This document shows positions 17,646 to 27,217 of a stretch of DNA of 64,000 nucleotides, in pieces (position 1 is the stretch's first letter; each line of letters starts with the position of its first letter). The position numbers and the translations under genes are program-made. The notes under the pieces were generated by a model, which made no database searches, had not been told where the DNA came from, and saw nothing but the letters and a program-made list of their open reading frames with translations. Source of the DNA: Flammeovirgaceae bacterium (lineage in GTDB: Bacteria; Bacteroidota; Bacteroidia; Cytophagales; Cyclobacteriaceae); the NCBI GenBank assembly GCA_020635915.1, contig JACJYU010000002.1, positions 620,001 to 684,000 of the forward strand. Direction: 5' to 3'.

Positions 17646-20513
17646 ATGAAACCACTACTTTTTTTGGGATTTGGATTAATGATGTTCAACCTTTCCTTCG
17701 GGCAGGCCACCGGTAAAGGCAAGCTATCGGGCACGGTTGTCGACCCCACTACCAACCAGCCGGTGGAGTATGCCACTATCGCGGTGATCGACCCCTCCAC
17801 TGGCAAGCCCATAAATGGCACCGTGGCCGATGGCAAAGGAAAGTTCCTGGTGAAAGGCCTGCCCAATGGCACCTTCAATGTGAACATATCCTTTATCGGG
17901 TTTGAAACCGTGAAAAGGAAAATTGAAGTCACCGATCAAAACGATGACATTGACTTGGCAAAAGTATTGTTAAGCCCCTCGGTGGAAGTGTTGGACGAGG
18001 TGACGGTGAAGGGTGAAAAATCCCTGATAGAGGAGCGTGTGGACCGAATGGTCTACAATGCGGAAAACGACATAACCTCCAAAGGCGGTGACGCCTCGGA
18101 CGTGCTGAGGCGGGTGCCGTTGCTCACAGTTGACCTGGACGGCAACATTTCCATCCGCGGCAACGAAAACATTCGCGTGCTGATCAACAACAGGCCATCC
18201 ACCATTACAGCTGGCAGCGTGGCCGATGCCCTCAAGCAAATCCCTGCCGATGAAATCAAATCGGTAGAGGTCATCACCTCTCCGTCTGCCAAATACGATG
18301 CCGAAGGCACGTCAGGCATTATCAACATCATCACAAAAAAGACCGTTTTGGAAGGGGCGACCATGAACATCTACAGCAGTTTTGGCAACAGGGGTTCGAA
18401 CCTTGGCATGCGTGGCGGATACAAAAAAGGAAAATTGGGGCTTTCGCTTGGAGGGTGGGGCCGCTATGGCTATAATGCTTTGGGAAGCTTTGAAAACACG
18501 CAGCTTACCGGGGAGGCCCCCAACCAAACCACCACCACCCAAAGTGCCGATACGCGGGGAAACAGCCTGTTTGCCCGGTATACTTTGGGCCTGGACTACG
18601 ACCTGAACAAAAACAATTTCTTTACGTCTTCCATTCGGTTTGGCACACGTGGGTCAAAGAATTACCAGGACAGGCTATTGACGGAACGTTTTGTGAACAG
18701 TGCCCTGAACGATCGCAGTGTCAGGGACGTGTACTCCGACAACAGCTCCAATTCAATAGATGTGAATTTTAACTACACCCACCTGTACCCACAGAAAGAC
18801 AAGGAATTGAGCATTTTGGGGTTGTACGGGATTGATGACGGCACCAATGACTTTACCAACACCATCCTGAACGAAAGTGATTTCTCCACCGCCAGCAGGA
18901 TAAAAAACATAAATGGAAGCATCAATGAAGAGTATGCGGTGCAGGCGGATTTTCAAACCCCCATTGGCGACAATCAATTGATGGAAGTGGGCGGCAAGCA
19001 AACCATAAGGAAGGCGCTCAGCGACTATCAGTATTTTAATGCAATGGGCACAGGACCCTTTACCATCAATGCCAGCGCTGACCTTTCCAATGCCTTTAAC
19101 TACAGGCAGGATGTAAGCGCAGGTTATCTTTCCTATACGCTCAACCTAAGCAAATATTCGTTTAAGGCTGGGGGGCGTTACGAATACACCACCATCAACG
19201 CCCATTTCCAGGATGAGGTCGATATTAAAATCCCTTCTTATGGGGTGTTCGTGCCCAGCATCAATGTTGGAAGGAAGCTTAAAAACAACAATATGATAAA
19301 GGCCGCCTTCAACAGAAGGATACAAAGGCCGTCCATACGCTACCTGAACCCCAACATCCAGGCCTCTAACCCGCTCAATATCAATATTGGGAACCCATCG
19401 CTCGACCCCGAGTACACCGACAACTACGAGCTGAGCTACAGCACCTTTGTAAAGGGGGCCAACCTGAACTTTACCGGCTTTGCCCGCAACACCAACAACT
19501 CCATTCAGCGGTTGAGCGACACCGTAGGGGACACCGTGAGGACAACGTACCAAAACATTGGCGATGAACGGGCATATGGGCTGGGCCTGAACATCAACCT
19601 GATCCTTAACGACAAGATCACCATCAACGGGGGCACTGAAACCTATTACCTTACCCTGGGCAACAATGTGCCCGACCCCAAGCTCAATGCCTCCAACACC
19701 GGCTGGGTGGTAAGTGGGCGGTTGTTTGGAAGTTATAAATTGACCGACACCTGGAATTTGCAGTTCTTTAGCTATGCCAGGGGACGCAGGGTACAACTTC
19801 AGGGATTCTCGGGAGGATATGGCATGTATTCCCTGGGCATCTCCAAAGACCTCCCCAACAAAAGGGGAAGCATTGGGTTTGGCGCAGAAAACTTTTTGGG
19901 GAACAGCATTACCATTAAAAGCGAAACGATCTCCCCTATTATCAACCAGCAGAGCACCAGCGTGAGGCAAAACCTGAACTTCAAAGTCAATGTAAACTTG
20001 AGGTTTGGTAAAATAGAAGGAAGCACCCGTACCTCCACCCCCCGGAGGAGCCGCAGGACCATTTCCAGCGATGACCTAAAAGGCATGGAGGGGGGAAGCG
20101 AGCAGGATGGGGGCGCGGAACAACCTCAAGGATCCTTTTCATCCGGCCAGCGCAGCGCCCCAAGAGGCAAGGCTTCAAAATTGAAGACCGATGCCAAAGC
20201 AAAGGAAAACCCCATAGGCACCTGGTCCTATACCCTTGAATCCACCCAGGGGGGCACCGGCACGCTCACCATTGGCAAAAACGGTGATGATTTTTCGGGA
20301 ACCATTGTAAATGATCGGACCAATACGGTTGCCCCTTTGAAGAACATCAAGTTGAAAGGCAATGGCCTGTCGTTCGATTATGAGGCCGCCTTTGGCCCCA
20401 ACACCCGCAATGTCAATGTTCAATTGGTCATCAAAGGCGACTCGTTCGAAGGGAATATGCAGATAGCACAATTGGGTTCCTTTCCCATCAAAGGGGACAG
20501 GACCGGGAACTAA
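17646..20513 (+). CDS. TonB-receptor-like outer membrane beta-barrel protein with extra C-terminal domain
   Basis: 955 residues from the ATG at 17646 (signal peptide MKPLLFLGFGLMMFNLSFGQ); the longer frame from 17547 would be translated from within the operator region. A CarboxypepD_reg-like domain (GKLSGTVVDPTTNQPVEYAT, about 25-110) is followed by a plug domain (DVLRRVPLLTVDLDGNISIR, ADEIKSVEVITSPSAKYDAE) and an OMP_b-brl_3-type barrel ending near residue 790 (FKVNVNLRFG). It is unusual in continuing about 165 residues further: a low-complexity Ser/Arg/Gly linker, then a compact beta-rich domain (about 855-955: GTWSYTLEST, FSGTIVNDRT, LKGNGLSFDYEA, DSFEGNMQI) that should lie in the periplasm. 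The substrate is unknown. It is probably controlled by the divergent LytS/LytTR pair. Confidence 0.88.
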   Translation: MKPLLFLGFGLMMFNLSFGQATGKGKLSGTVVDPTTNQPVEYATIAVIDPSTGKPINGTVADGKGKFLVKGLPNGTFNVNISFIGFETVKRKIEVTDQNDDIDLAKVLLSPSVEVLDEVTVKGEKSLIEERVDRMVYNAENDITSKGGDASDVLRRVPLLTVDLDGNISIRGNENIRVLINNRPSTITAGSVADALKQIPADEIKSVEVITSPSAKYDAEGTSGIINIITKKTVLEGATMNIYSSFGNRGSNLGMRGGYKKGKLGLSLGGWGRYGYNALGSFENTQLTGEAPNQTTTTQSADTRGNSLFARYTLGLDYDLNKNNFFTSSIRFGTRGSKNYQDRLLTERFVNSALNDRSVRDVYSDNSSNSIDVNFNYTHLYPQKDKELSILGLYGIDDGTNDFTNTILNESDFSTASRIKNINGSINEEYAVQADFQTPIGDNQLMEVGGKQTIRKALSDYQYFNAMGTGPFTINASADLSNAFNYRQDVSAGYLSYTLNLSKYSFKAGGRYEYTTINAHFQDEVDIKIPSYGVFVPSINVGRKLKNNNMIKAAFNRRIQRPSIRYLNPNIQASNPLNINIGNPSLDPEYTDNYELSYSTFVKGANLNFTGFARNTNNSIQRLSDTVGDTVRTTYQNIGDERAYGLGLNINLILNDKITINGGTETYYLTLGNNVPDPKLNASNTGWVVSGRLFGSYKLTDTWNLQFFSYARGRRVQLQGFSGGYGMYSLGISKDLPNKRGSIGFGAENFLGNSITIKSETISPIINQQSTSVRQNLNFKVNVNLRFGKIEGSTRTSTPRRSRRTISSDDLKGMEGGSEQDGGAEQPQGSFSSGQRSAPRGKASKLKTDAKAKENPIGTWSYTLESTQGGTGTLTIGKNGDDFSGTIVNDRTNTVAPLKNIKLKGNGLSFDYEAAFGPNTRNVNVQLVIKGDSFEGNMQIAQLGSFPIKGDRTGN

Positions 20514-20532
20514 CCGGTACCAATGGGTTTGG

Positions 20533-20564
20533 GTTTCAGGTGTGACCAGCCTCACACCTGAAAC
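20533..20564 (+). terminator. Perfect 13-bp hairpin after the outer membrane protein gene
   Basis: GTTTCAGGTGTGA (20533-20545) and TCACACCTGAAAC (20552-20564) pair perfectly around a 6-base loop, 20 bases past the stop. No T-run follows on either strand, so it may be a terminator without a T tract, an mRNA 3' stabiliser or an operator. Termination is the simplest reading. Confidence 0.45.
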
Positions 20565-20599
20565 TGACCCTCCTCATGTTTTTGCAGCTTCATTATTGC

Positions 20600-20607
20600 T
20601 ATTTTTG
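20600..20607 (+). promoter_or_regulatory. Candidate -7 box of the UspA gene
   Basis: TATTTTTG is an exact TAnnTTTG, about 32 bases before the ATG at 20639. A TTTG at 20581-20584 is only 15 bases upstream, shorter than the usual spacing. Confidence 0.45.
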
Positions 20608-20638
20608 ATTTGTTGTCCAACCAAAAACAGCACCCCAT

Positions 20639-21472
20639 ATGAAGTCCATCCTCGTGCCCACGGATTTTTCCGAAAATGCAAATACTGCCATTGAATACGC
20701 CTGCGAATTGGCCCGGTCGTTTGGGGCAAAAGTATTGGTCATGAACGCCTATACCCCTGCGGTCACACAATACAACATCGTGAGCCCGCTTATTGAAGAA
20801 GAGACGGGGAGGGCCAGGAAATTGGCCTTGGAAAAATTATCGGCCATTTGTGGGTTGGTGCAAAACCAATACAAGCCCGTTGCCTGCGACACCAAATTTG
20901 TGGTAGGGGGCATCGTGGACGCCATTGAGCAATGTATGGAAGAGGGCAAGGCGGACATGGTGGTAATGGGAACAAAGGGTGCCAGTGGGCTGGACAAAAT
21001 TTTGTTCGGGAGTAATACCACAAGGGTGATTGAAAAAGTAAAACGCCCTGTGTTGGCGGTCCCGGCCGGCTGTCCGTTCCAACCGCCCAAGCGAATTGTT
21101 TACGCAACGGATTTCAACAATGAAGAGTTTGGCCACCTTGAAACCCTGGTTTCCATTGCCAAGGCCTTTGGTGCCGAATTGATGGTAACGCACATCACCA
21201 CCGATAAGGCAGCATTGGAATCGGAGAAAATGCTGAAGGGGAACTTTGCCAGGCAGGTAGGAGGCTTAACGGACTACCCTGCCATTACCTACTTTGTCAA
21301 GTACGAAGAAAATATTGAAAGGGCATTGGACTCCTTTACCACACAGGTAAACGCGGATTGGATTGCCATGTACACCCGTGAAAGGAAAATGTTTGAAAAG
21401 CTCTACAACCCAAGCCTGACAAAAGCGATGGCCTATCACACAAAAATCCCCTTGTTGGCCATTAAAGGATAG
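20639..21472 (+). CDS. Universal stress protein with tandem Usp domains
   Basis: 277 residues holding two UspA folds, as is usual for Bacteroidota. The first (residues 1-145) begins MKSILVPTDFSENANTAIEY and ends with the ATP-binding pattern GTKGASGLDKILFGSNT followed by RPVLAVP. The second (about 150-277, RIVYATDFNNEEF) lacks the Gly-rich ATP loop (MYTRERKMFEKLYNP stands in its place) and is probably a degenerate, dimerising partner. The protein is cytoplasmic, and its role in stress survival is known only at family level. Its end overlaps the convergent cutC gene by 11 bases. Confidence 0.93.
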   Translation: MKSILVPTDFSENANTAIEYACELARSFGAKVLVMNAYTPAVTQYNIVSPLIEEETGRARKLALEKLSAICGLVQNQYKPVACDTKFVVGGIVDAIEQCMEEGKADMVVMGTKGASGLDKILFGSNTTRVIEKVKRPVLAVPAGCPFQPPKRIVYATDFNNEEFGHLETLVSIAKAFGAELMVTHITTDKAALESEKMLKGNFARQVGGLTDYPAITYFVKYEENIERALDSFTTQVNADWIAMYTRERKMFEKLYNPSLTKAMAYHTKIPLLAIKG

Positions 21473-22208
21473 CGGCTTCCGCCAGGTGGCGTATCCTCCG
21501 TACGCGCTCGGGGCCTACCGTGCGGTATTTAAACTCCTCCCCCGCCCCGTCCCCCATGGCGGCAATATTTGGGTTACGGTGCCTCATGGCACTGTCCTGG
21601 AACACCGTGGCCGAAAAATGGATTTCGCCTACGGCCGTGGCCCTTACAATCCCCGCCACCGTTTCCTCATTCACGCCCGACCCCGCCATGATGGAAATCC
21701 TGCCATCTGCTTTTTTTACCAGTTCGGCAATCAAGGCCGTGCCTTCCAGGGCTTTTGGCCGCTGCCCTGACGTGAGTATCCGGTCAAAACCCACTTCGAT
21801 GCAATCTTCAAGCGCCTCAAATGGGTCGCGGGCCATGTCAAATGCCCGATGGCACGTTGCCTTCAACGGACGGGTTTTGGCAATCAATTCCCTGCACCTT
21901 TCCTTGTCGATGCGCCCGTCCTGCTTGAGTATTCCAAAAACGAAACCATCCACGCTCAACCGTTGGCATTGTGACAAATCGTGTTTCATTATATGAAACT
22001 CATAATTGGAGTAGCAGAAGTCGCCCCCACGGGGGCGCAACATTACATATACGTCAATGCCAACGTTTTGCCGCACCTGCCCCACCATGCCAATGGAGGG
22101 GGTAGTGCCCCCTTCGGCAGGGTTGTCACAAAGCTCAATACGGTCTGCGCCCCCCTCCTGTGCGCGAAGGGCGGAATCAAAATTATAAACCACTACCTCA
22201 CAAGTCAT
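21462..22208 (-). CDS. cutC: CutC family protein
   Basis: 248 residues, the usual length. It has the CutC TIM-barrel signatures near the N-terminus (CEVVVYNFDSALRAQEGGADRIELC), then VYVMLRPRGGDFCYS, CHRAFD (residues near 123) and SIMAGSGVNEE. The family was named for copper homeostasis in E. coli, but its biochemical role is unsettled, and this gene lies 10 kb from the copper block, so no link should be assumed. It overlaps uspA tail to tail. The asparaginase-like gene lies 77 bases upstream on the same strand and could share its transcript. Confidence 0.92.
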   Translation of the reverse strand: MTCEVVVYNFDSALRAQEGGADRIELCDNPAEGGTTPSIGMVGQVRQNVGIDVYVMLRPRGGDFCYSNYEFHIMKHDLSQCQRLSVDGFVFGILKQDGRIDKERCRELIAKTRPLKATCHRAFDMARDPFEALEDCIEVGFDRILTSGQRPKALEGTALIAELVKKADGRISIMAGSGVNEETVAGIVRATAVGEIHFSATVFQDSAMRHRNPNIAAMGDGAGEEFKYRTVGPERVRRIRHLAEAAIL

Positions 22209-22285
22209 CGCCTGGGCAGTGGATGTTGGGTACTTTCTTGTTTCACCCTGTTCATAAATTAATGGAAAAGCCCTGGATCACGGGC

Positions 22286-23260
22286 CTATTGGTAAAAACT
22301 TTTTGCTTCAAACAATTTATTGGGGATGTCGGGCGAATGGACGGCATAGGTAAAGCCCTTCTGCAAAGCATAGGCCCCGTATTCCCCCCTCTTGTTGATG
22401 GCCAAAAAACCCACCTGGATTTGGCTGGCATTTTCGGGCTGGTTTTTCACAATCCTTTTTACGGCCATTTCACAAGCTTCCTGTGGCGTGTTGCCCTGCC
22501 GCATCAATTCCACCACCAGGTGGGAACCCACAATCCGGATCACTTCTTCGCCCACACCGGTTGAGGTGGCCGCCCCGATTTCGTTGTCCACATACAGGCC
22601 GGCCCCTATAATGGGCGAATCGCCTACCCTCCCCCTCATTTTGTACGCCATTCCGCTGGTGGTGCACCCACCGGCAATATTGCCATGTGCGTCCATGGCC
22701 ACCATGCCAATGGTATCATGGTTTTCTATATTGGCAATGGGTTTGTACTTCGAGGTTTTCAGCCATTCCTTCCATGCGGCCTTTGATGCTTTGGTCAGCA
22801 GGTCTTCTTTTATAAACCCCTTTTCCAACGCAAACTGCAATGCCCCTTCGCCCACCAGCATCACATGGGGCGTTCCTTCCATTACTTTTCTTGCCACAGA
22901 GATGGGATGAACGATGTGTTCTAGGCAGGCCACGGCCCCGCAATTGGCGTTCTCGTCCATAATGCAGGCATCCAGGGTAACCTTTCCGTCCCTGTCGGGG
23001 AGGCCGCCCAGGCCCACGCTGGTTTCCATAGGGTCGCCCTCGGGCACCTGCACCCCTTTCTCCACCGCATCGAGTGACCTGCCGTTTGCCGAAAGTATTT
23101 CCCACGCTTCCTTGTTGGCCGCGATGCCAAAATCCCAGGTCGACACCACGATGGGCCTTGACACCACGCCAAGCCCGGCCTTTCCCCAGGATTTAACAAA
23201 AGGCATGGCCGACAATGCCGCGGCACCCATGCCAATAAACTTCCTTCTTGTGGTCTTCAT
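22286..23260 (-). CDS. Asparaginase_2 family enzyme (glycosylasparaginase-like), Tat-exported
   Basis: 324 residues. This is an N-terminal nucleophile hydrolase precursor that should cut itself before Thr183 in the motif HDTIGMVAMD. Substrate-pocket motifs are GGCTTSGMAYKMRGRVGDSP and GAATSTGVGEE. Strong resemblance to N4-(beta-N-acetylglucosaminyl)-L-asparaginase suggests cleavage of GlcNAc-Asn or isoaspartyl/asparagine substrates. The N-terminus MKTTRRKFIGMGAAALSAMP is a twin-arginine signal, so the protein is probably periplasmic and exported folded. The NlpC/P60 lipoprotein gene begins its 3' end 10 bases upstream on the same strand, so the two may be cotranscribed. Confidence 0.92.
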   Translation of the reverse strand: MKTTRRKFIGMGAAALSAMPFVKSWGKAGLGVVSRPIVVSTWDFGIAANKEAWEILSANGRSLDAVEKGVQVPEGDPMETSVGLGGLPDRDGKVTLDACIMDENANCGAVACLEHIVHPISVARKVMEGTPHVMLVGEGALQFALEKGFIKEDLLTKASKAAWKEWLKTSKYKPIANIENHDTIGMVAMDAHGNIAGGCTTSGMAYKMRGRVGDSPIIGAGLYVDNEIGAATSTGVGEEVIRIVGSHLVVELMRQGNTPQEACEMAVKRIVKNQPENASQIQVGFLAINKRGEYGAYALQKGFTYAVHSPDIPNKLFEAKSFYQ

Positions 23261-23270
23261 ATTTTTTGGG

Positions 23271-23795
23271 TCAGTCGATTATCCTTCTTCCAAAGCGGAA
23301 CCGTTTCAGGTAATATTTTGTGTACAGGTTGGTTTCGATCACGCCCAATGAGGTGGAGGCATGGATAAACTTCAAGTTTTCCTTCCCTTTCACTTCCGTC
23401 ACCAGCCCCACATGGGTGACCACCCTTCTCCTTTTGCCTGTGGCAAAGAAAACCAGGTCTCCTTCTTTCAATTTTTTCAATTTGATTTTTTCGCCCATCA
23501 ACGCCTGGTCCGCAGACTGCCGTGGCAGGGAAATGTTCACGGTCCTAAACGAGTTGATCAGCAAGCCGGAACAATCCATGCCAGACCGTGTCGTGCCCCC
23601 CCACTTGTACGGGGTGCCGGTGAAGGTGCGGGCGGTTTGAATTACCTGGTCAATTTGCCTGGCCTTTAATTTTGCCCTGCGCGATGCCGCACAACCGGAA
23701 ACCAGGACCAAAAGGAGGACAAAAACCCCAAGCCTTTGAAACGGGAATTGCGTAATTTTGGGGCTGACATATAGACGCACAACCCAAAGATACAT
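23271..23795 (-). CDS. NlpC/P60 family peptidase, lipoprotein
   Basis: 174 residues from the ATG at 23795; the frame extends about 98 codons further, but that part overlaps the divergent oxidase gene antisense and precedes the signal. The lipobox is LVSGC with Cys35. The NlpC/P60 domain (about 48-160) has catalytic Cys75 (GMDCSGL), His128 (VTHVGLV) and a polar third residue at His145 (FIHASTS). This family cleaves D-gamma-glutamyl-meso-diaminopimelate or related bonds in peptidoglycan stem peptides. It is probably anchored to an envelope membrane. It lies head to head with the oxidase gene with only about 33 bases between starts. Confidence 0.9.
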   Translation of the reverse strand: MYLWVVRLYVSPKITQFPFQRLGVFVLLLVLVSGCAASRRAKLKARQIDQVIQTARTFTGTPYKWGGTTRSGMDCSGLLINSFRTVNISLPRQSADQALMGEKIKLKKLKEGDLVFFATGKRRRVVTHVGLVTEVKGKENLKFIHASTSLGVIETNLYTKYYLKRFRFGRRIID

Positions 23796-23828
23796 AATTT
23801 GATGGCTTACGGGAAGGAAAAGGCAACA

Positions 23829-25241
23829 ATGGATGCCGCGCTCAGTGAAGCGACCATAGGGAAGTTCGCCTCCATCGTGGGTGTGGAAAACCTTTTTTTG
23901 GACAAAGGTCGGCTGGAGGAATACGGCCATGACAAGACGGAAGACCTCGTGTACCTGCCTGACATTGTGCTTCGCCCCGGCACGGCACAAGAGGTGAGCG
24001 AGGTGTTGAAGATTTGCAACGAACAAAAAATCCCGGTAACGCCCCGCGGGGCAGGCACCGGGCTGGCCGGAGGGGCACTGCCCGTCCAAAAAGGCGTGGT
24101 CCTCTCCATGGAGCGGTTCAACAAAATCCTGAACATTGACGAACTAAACCTTCAGGCCACGGTGGAGCCCGGGGTGATCACGGAAGTTTTTCAGAATGCC
24201 GTAAAAGAAAAAGGCCTGTTCTATCCACCCGACCCGGCAAGCAAGGGATCCTGTTTTTTGGGCGGCAACCTGGCCAACAACTCAGGCGGGCCAAAAGCAG
24301 TGAAGTATGGGGTCACCCGGGATTATGTGCTGAACATGGAGGTGGTTTTGCCCACAGGCGAAATCATTTGGACGGGTGCCAATGTGATGAAAAACTCCAC
24401 CGGCTATAACCTCACCCAGCTGATGTGCGGAAGCGAAGGCACCCTGGGGGTAATCACCAAAATCGTTTTTAAGCTTAGGGGGTATCCCCAGAAAAACGTG
24501 TTGCTGCTCATCCCTTTCACCACCAACGAAGAAGCCTGCAAAGCCATCGCCTCTATTTTCATAGAAGGCATCGCGCCTTCAGGCGTGGAGTTTTTTGAAA
24601 GGGAAGCCGGGACAAAAACAATAGCTTACTGCGAACAAGTATTGAACAGCCCTGTCACCACCCAACTGCCCGAAAACATGGGCGCCTACCTGCTGTGCGA
24701 ACTGGACGGCAACGATGAGGAGGTATTGATGAAAGATGCCGAACGCGTAATGGCGGTGGTGCAAAAGTTTGATATAGGCGAGGTGCTGTTTGCCGACAGT
24801 GCCCTGCAAAAAGAGGAAATCTGGAAAGTAAGGAGGAATATTTCCCCGGCCGTCAACTGGAAAACCGTCACCAAATCTGACGATGTGGTGGTGCCGCGCT
24901 CGGCATTGCCCAAATTGATAAAAGGAATTAAGGAAATTGGCAACCAATACAATTTTAACACCGTGTGCTTTGGGCACCTGGGGGATGGCAACCTTCACGT
25001 TAATTTCCTACGCGACAACATGAGCGACCATGATTGGGAAACAAAGGTGCCCGAAGGGATCGGGGAGGTATTCAAACTGGTGGTAAGCCTGGGCGGTACT
25101 TTGTCTGGCGAGCATGGCGTGGGCATTGCCAAGCGCCCCTATATGCCTATTGCAATGGGCGAAACCAACCTCAACCTGATGAGGGGGATAAAAAAAGTAT
25201 TCGATCCCAACGGCATCCTAAACCCTGGCAAAATATTTTGA
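23829..25241 (+). CDS. FAD-linked oxidase, GlcD / D-lactate dehydrogenase type
   Basis: 470 residues from the ATG at 23829; an ATG at 23802 would add 9 residues and cannot be excluded. The FAD_binding_4 (PCMH) domain is at residues of about 35-220 (TPRGAGTGLAGGALP, GGNLANNSGGPKAVKYG). The FAD-oxidase C-terminal domain follows, with GHLGDGNLHVNF and SGEHGVGIAKRPYM. It oxidises a 2-hydroxy acid such as glycolate or D-lactate. No GlcE/GlcF iron-sulfur partner is encoded here, so the electron acceptor is uncertain. It is followed after 42 bases by asnB. Confidence 0.92.
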   Translation: MDAALSEATIGKFASIVGVENLFLDKGRLEEYGHDKTEDLVYLPDIVLRPGTAQEVSEVLKICNEQKIPVTPRGAGTGLAGGALPVQKGVVLSMERFNKILNIDELNLQATVEPGVITEVFQNAVKEKGLFYPPDPASKGSCFLGGNLANNSGGPKAVKYGVTRDYVLNMEVVLPTGEIIWTGANVMKNSTGYNLTQLMCGSEGTLGVITKIVFKLRGYPQKNVLLLIPFTTNEEACKAIASIFIEGIAPSGVEFFEREAGTKTIAYCEQVLNSPVTTQLPENMGAYLLCELDGNDEEVLMKDAERVMAVVQKFDIGEVLFADSALQKEEIWKVRRNISPAVNWKTVTKSDDVVVPRSALPKLIKGIKEIGNQYNFNTVCFGHLGDGNLHVNFLRDNMSDHDWETKVPEGIGEVFKLVVSLGGTLSGEHGVGIAKRPYMPIAMGETNLNLMRGIKKVFDPNGILNPGKIF

Positions 25242-25283
25242 TGGCCACTGCCCTTAGCCCCACTTTACTAACCTGACATCATC

Positions 25284-27188
25284 GTGTGCGGGATCACAGG
25301 CGTATTTGCGTTTAACCTCGTTGGCAAGTTCAACATGATCAATGTAACTGCCGCCACACAGGCTTTGGCAAAACGTGGTCCGGATTTCCAGGATATCCAT
25401 ACCGATGGTTTTGTTGGACTAGGTCATCGAAGACTATCAATCATTGATACAAGTGATGCCGGCAACCAACCCATGTGGGACCAAAACAAAAGGTATTGCA
25501 TTGTTTTCAACGGGGAAATTTTCAACTACAGGGAGTTGCGGGCCGAACTGCAATCCAAGGGCATTTCTTTTTCATCCGAATCCGATACGGAGATCCTGCT
25601 CCAGTTGTACATACGCGAAAAAAGCAATTGCCTCAACAAGCTCAACGGGTTCTTTTCCTTTTGTGTTTACGACACGCAGGAGCAGTCCTTTTTCCTGGCG
25701 AGGGACCGGTACGGCATCAAGCCTTTGTTGTACCTGATGGACGAAGACAAATTCCTTTTTGCTTCTGAAATGAAAGCAATGCTTTGTTACGGCATCGACA
25801 AAACCATTGATTACACCTCCCTGCATACTTACCTTCAACTGAACTATGTCCCTGCCCCCCACACTATTTTTTCCCATGTAAAAAAATTGCTTCCGGGCCA
25901 TTTTATGAAAGTGGTGCGCGGAAAACTGGAAATCGGAACCTACTACAACATACCTTTTGCCAGCGGCCATACCGGTGCCAACCTGGCCTACGGCACGGCC
26001 AAAGATAAATTCAAAGGCCTGCTGGAAGCCGCGGTACAACGCAGGCTTGTCGCAGACGTGCCGCTTGGCTCGTTTTTGAGTGGCGGGATAGATTCCTCCA
26101 TCGTGACCGGATTGGCCAGCAGGCACAAACCCGACCTCCACACGTTCAGCATCGGGTTCAAAGACGAGCCCTATTTTGACGAAACCGGCTATGCACGGAT
26201 GGTTGCCAAGCATTTCAACACGGAACATACCGTTTTTTCCCTGACCAATGACGACCTCTACCACCATGTCCGTTCCCTCCTTGATTATATTGACGAACCA
26301 TTTGCCGACTCCTCTGCCATTGCAGTGTACATACTAAGCAAAGAAACACGCAAACATGCCACGGTGGCCCTTTCGGGGGATGGCGCTGACGAACTGCTGG
26401 CAGGGTACCACAAACACAAAGCGGTCTATAGGATGCTCCACCCTGGTATTATGGAAAAATCCATTTCCAGCCTGGGCGGGCTTTGGGGCGCGATGCCACA
26501 TTCCCGCAACCATCCGCTGTTCAATGCCTTCCGGCAACTGGACCGGTTTGCGAAGGCCATGAAACTGGATGCCAAAGAACGCTATTGGTACCTGGCCGGG
26601 TTTGCCCATGAACAAGAGTCGAGGCAGCTGTTTTCCAAAACGGTTTTGCCCCAACTGGAACAACAAGAATTCCTTAACAGGAAAAATGAAATTTTAAAAA
26701 CCATGGGCCTGGGCACCATAAACGAAATGCTGCTGACAGACACCAAATGGGTGCTGCCAAACGATATGCTCGCCAAGGTGGACCTCATGTCGATGGCCCA
26801 TGGGCTGGAGGTGCGGTCCCCGTTCCTGGATTATGAGTTGGTCGATTTTATTTTCAGTTTGCCGGAGGGGTTTAAAATCAATTCCACAATGGGGAAAAGG
26901 ATTGCACAGGATGCCTTCAAAGAAATGCTTCCGGCCAAACTTTACAACAGGCCTAAAAAAGGTTTTGAAGTGCCCTTGCTCAAGTGGTTCCGAAAGGAGA
27001 TGAAATCGATGATCACGGACGACCTGCTTTCCAGGGAACTTATCGAAGGGCAAAATATTTTTGATTATCGCGAGGTGTCCAAACTAAAGAAGCAATTGTT
27101 TTCGTCCAACCCCGGGGATGCCCATGCCCGGGTGTGGGGACTGGTGGTATTTCAGTGGTGGTGGAAGAAATTTGCCATTGGCCAGTAG
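25284..27188 (+). CDS. asnB: Asparagine synthetase (glutamine-hydrolysing)
   Basis: 634 residues. The start is GTG at 25284: the next codon is Cys (MCGITG), and Cys2 must be the N-terminal nucleophile of the class II glutaminase domain, which fixes this start over any other. The glutaminase domain (1-210) includes RGPDFQDIH, GLGHRRLSIID and FNGEIFNYRELR. The synthetase domain (about 235-600) has the PP-loop SFLSGGIDSS, which makes beta-aspartyl-AMP from aspartate. Length is near that of AsnB/AsnH-type enzymes. A role in asparagine supply is likely, although some relatives amidate cell-surface sugars or peptides. The DUF4260 gene follows 29 bases later. Confidence 0.93.
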   Translation: MCGITGVFAFNLVGKFNMINVTAATQALAKRGPDFQDIHTDGFVGLGHRRLSIIDTSDAGNQPMWDQNKRYCIVFNGEIFNYRELRAELQSKGISFSSESDTEILLQLYIREKSNCLNKLNGFFSFCVYDTQEQSFFLARDRYGIKPLLYLMDEDKFLFASEMKAMLCYGIDKTIDYTSLHTYLQLNYVPAPHTIFSHVKKLLPGHFMKVVRGKLEIGTYYNIPFASGHTGANLAYGTAKDKFKGLLEAAVQRRLVADVPLGSFLSGGIDSSIVTGLASRHKPDLHTFSIGFKDEPYFDETGYARMVAKHFNTEHTVFSLTNDDLYHHVRSLLDYIDEPFADSSAIAVYILSKETRKHATVALSGDGADELLAGYHKHKAVYRMLHPGIMEKSISSLGGLWGAMPHSRNHPLFNAFRQLDRFAKAMKLDAKERYWYLAGFAHEQESRQLFSKTVLPQLEQQEFLNRKNEILKTMGLGTINEMLLTDTKWVLPNDMLAKVDLMSMAHGLEVRSPFLDYELVDFIFSLPEGFKINSTMGKRIAQDAFKEMLPAKLYNRPKKGFEVPLLKWFRKEMKSMITDDLLSRELIEGQNIFDYREVSKLKKQLFSSNPGDAHARVWGLVVFQWWWKKFAIGQ

Positions 27189-27217
27189 GGCCAGGCATCA
27201 ACAAAAAAAGCAAGGGA

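Noticed and set aside
21462..22208. Joining cutC to the copper block
   Set aside because: It lies 10 kb away, has different composition, and the copper role of CutC is doubtful.
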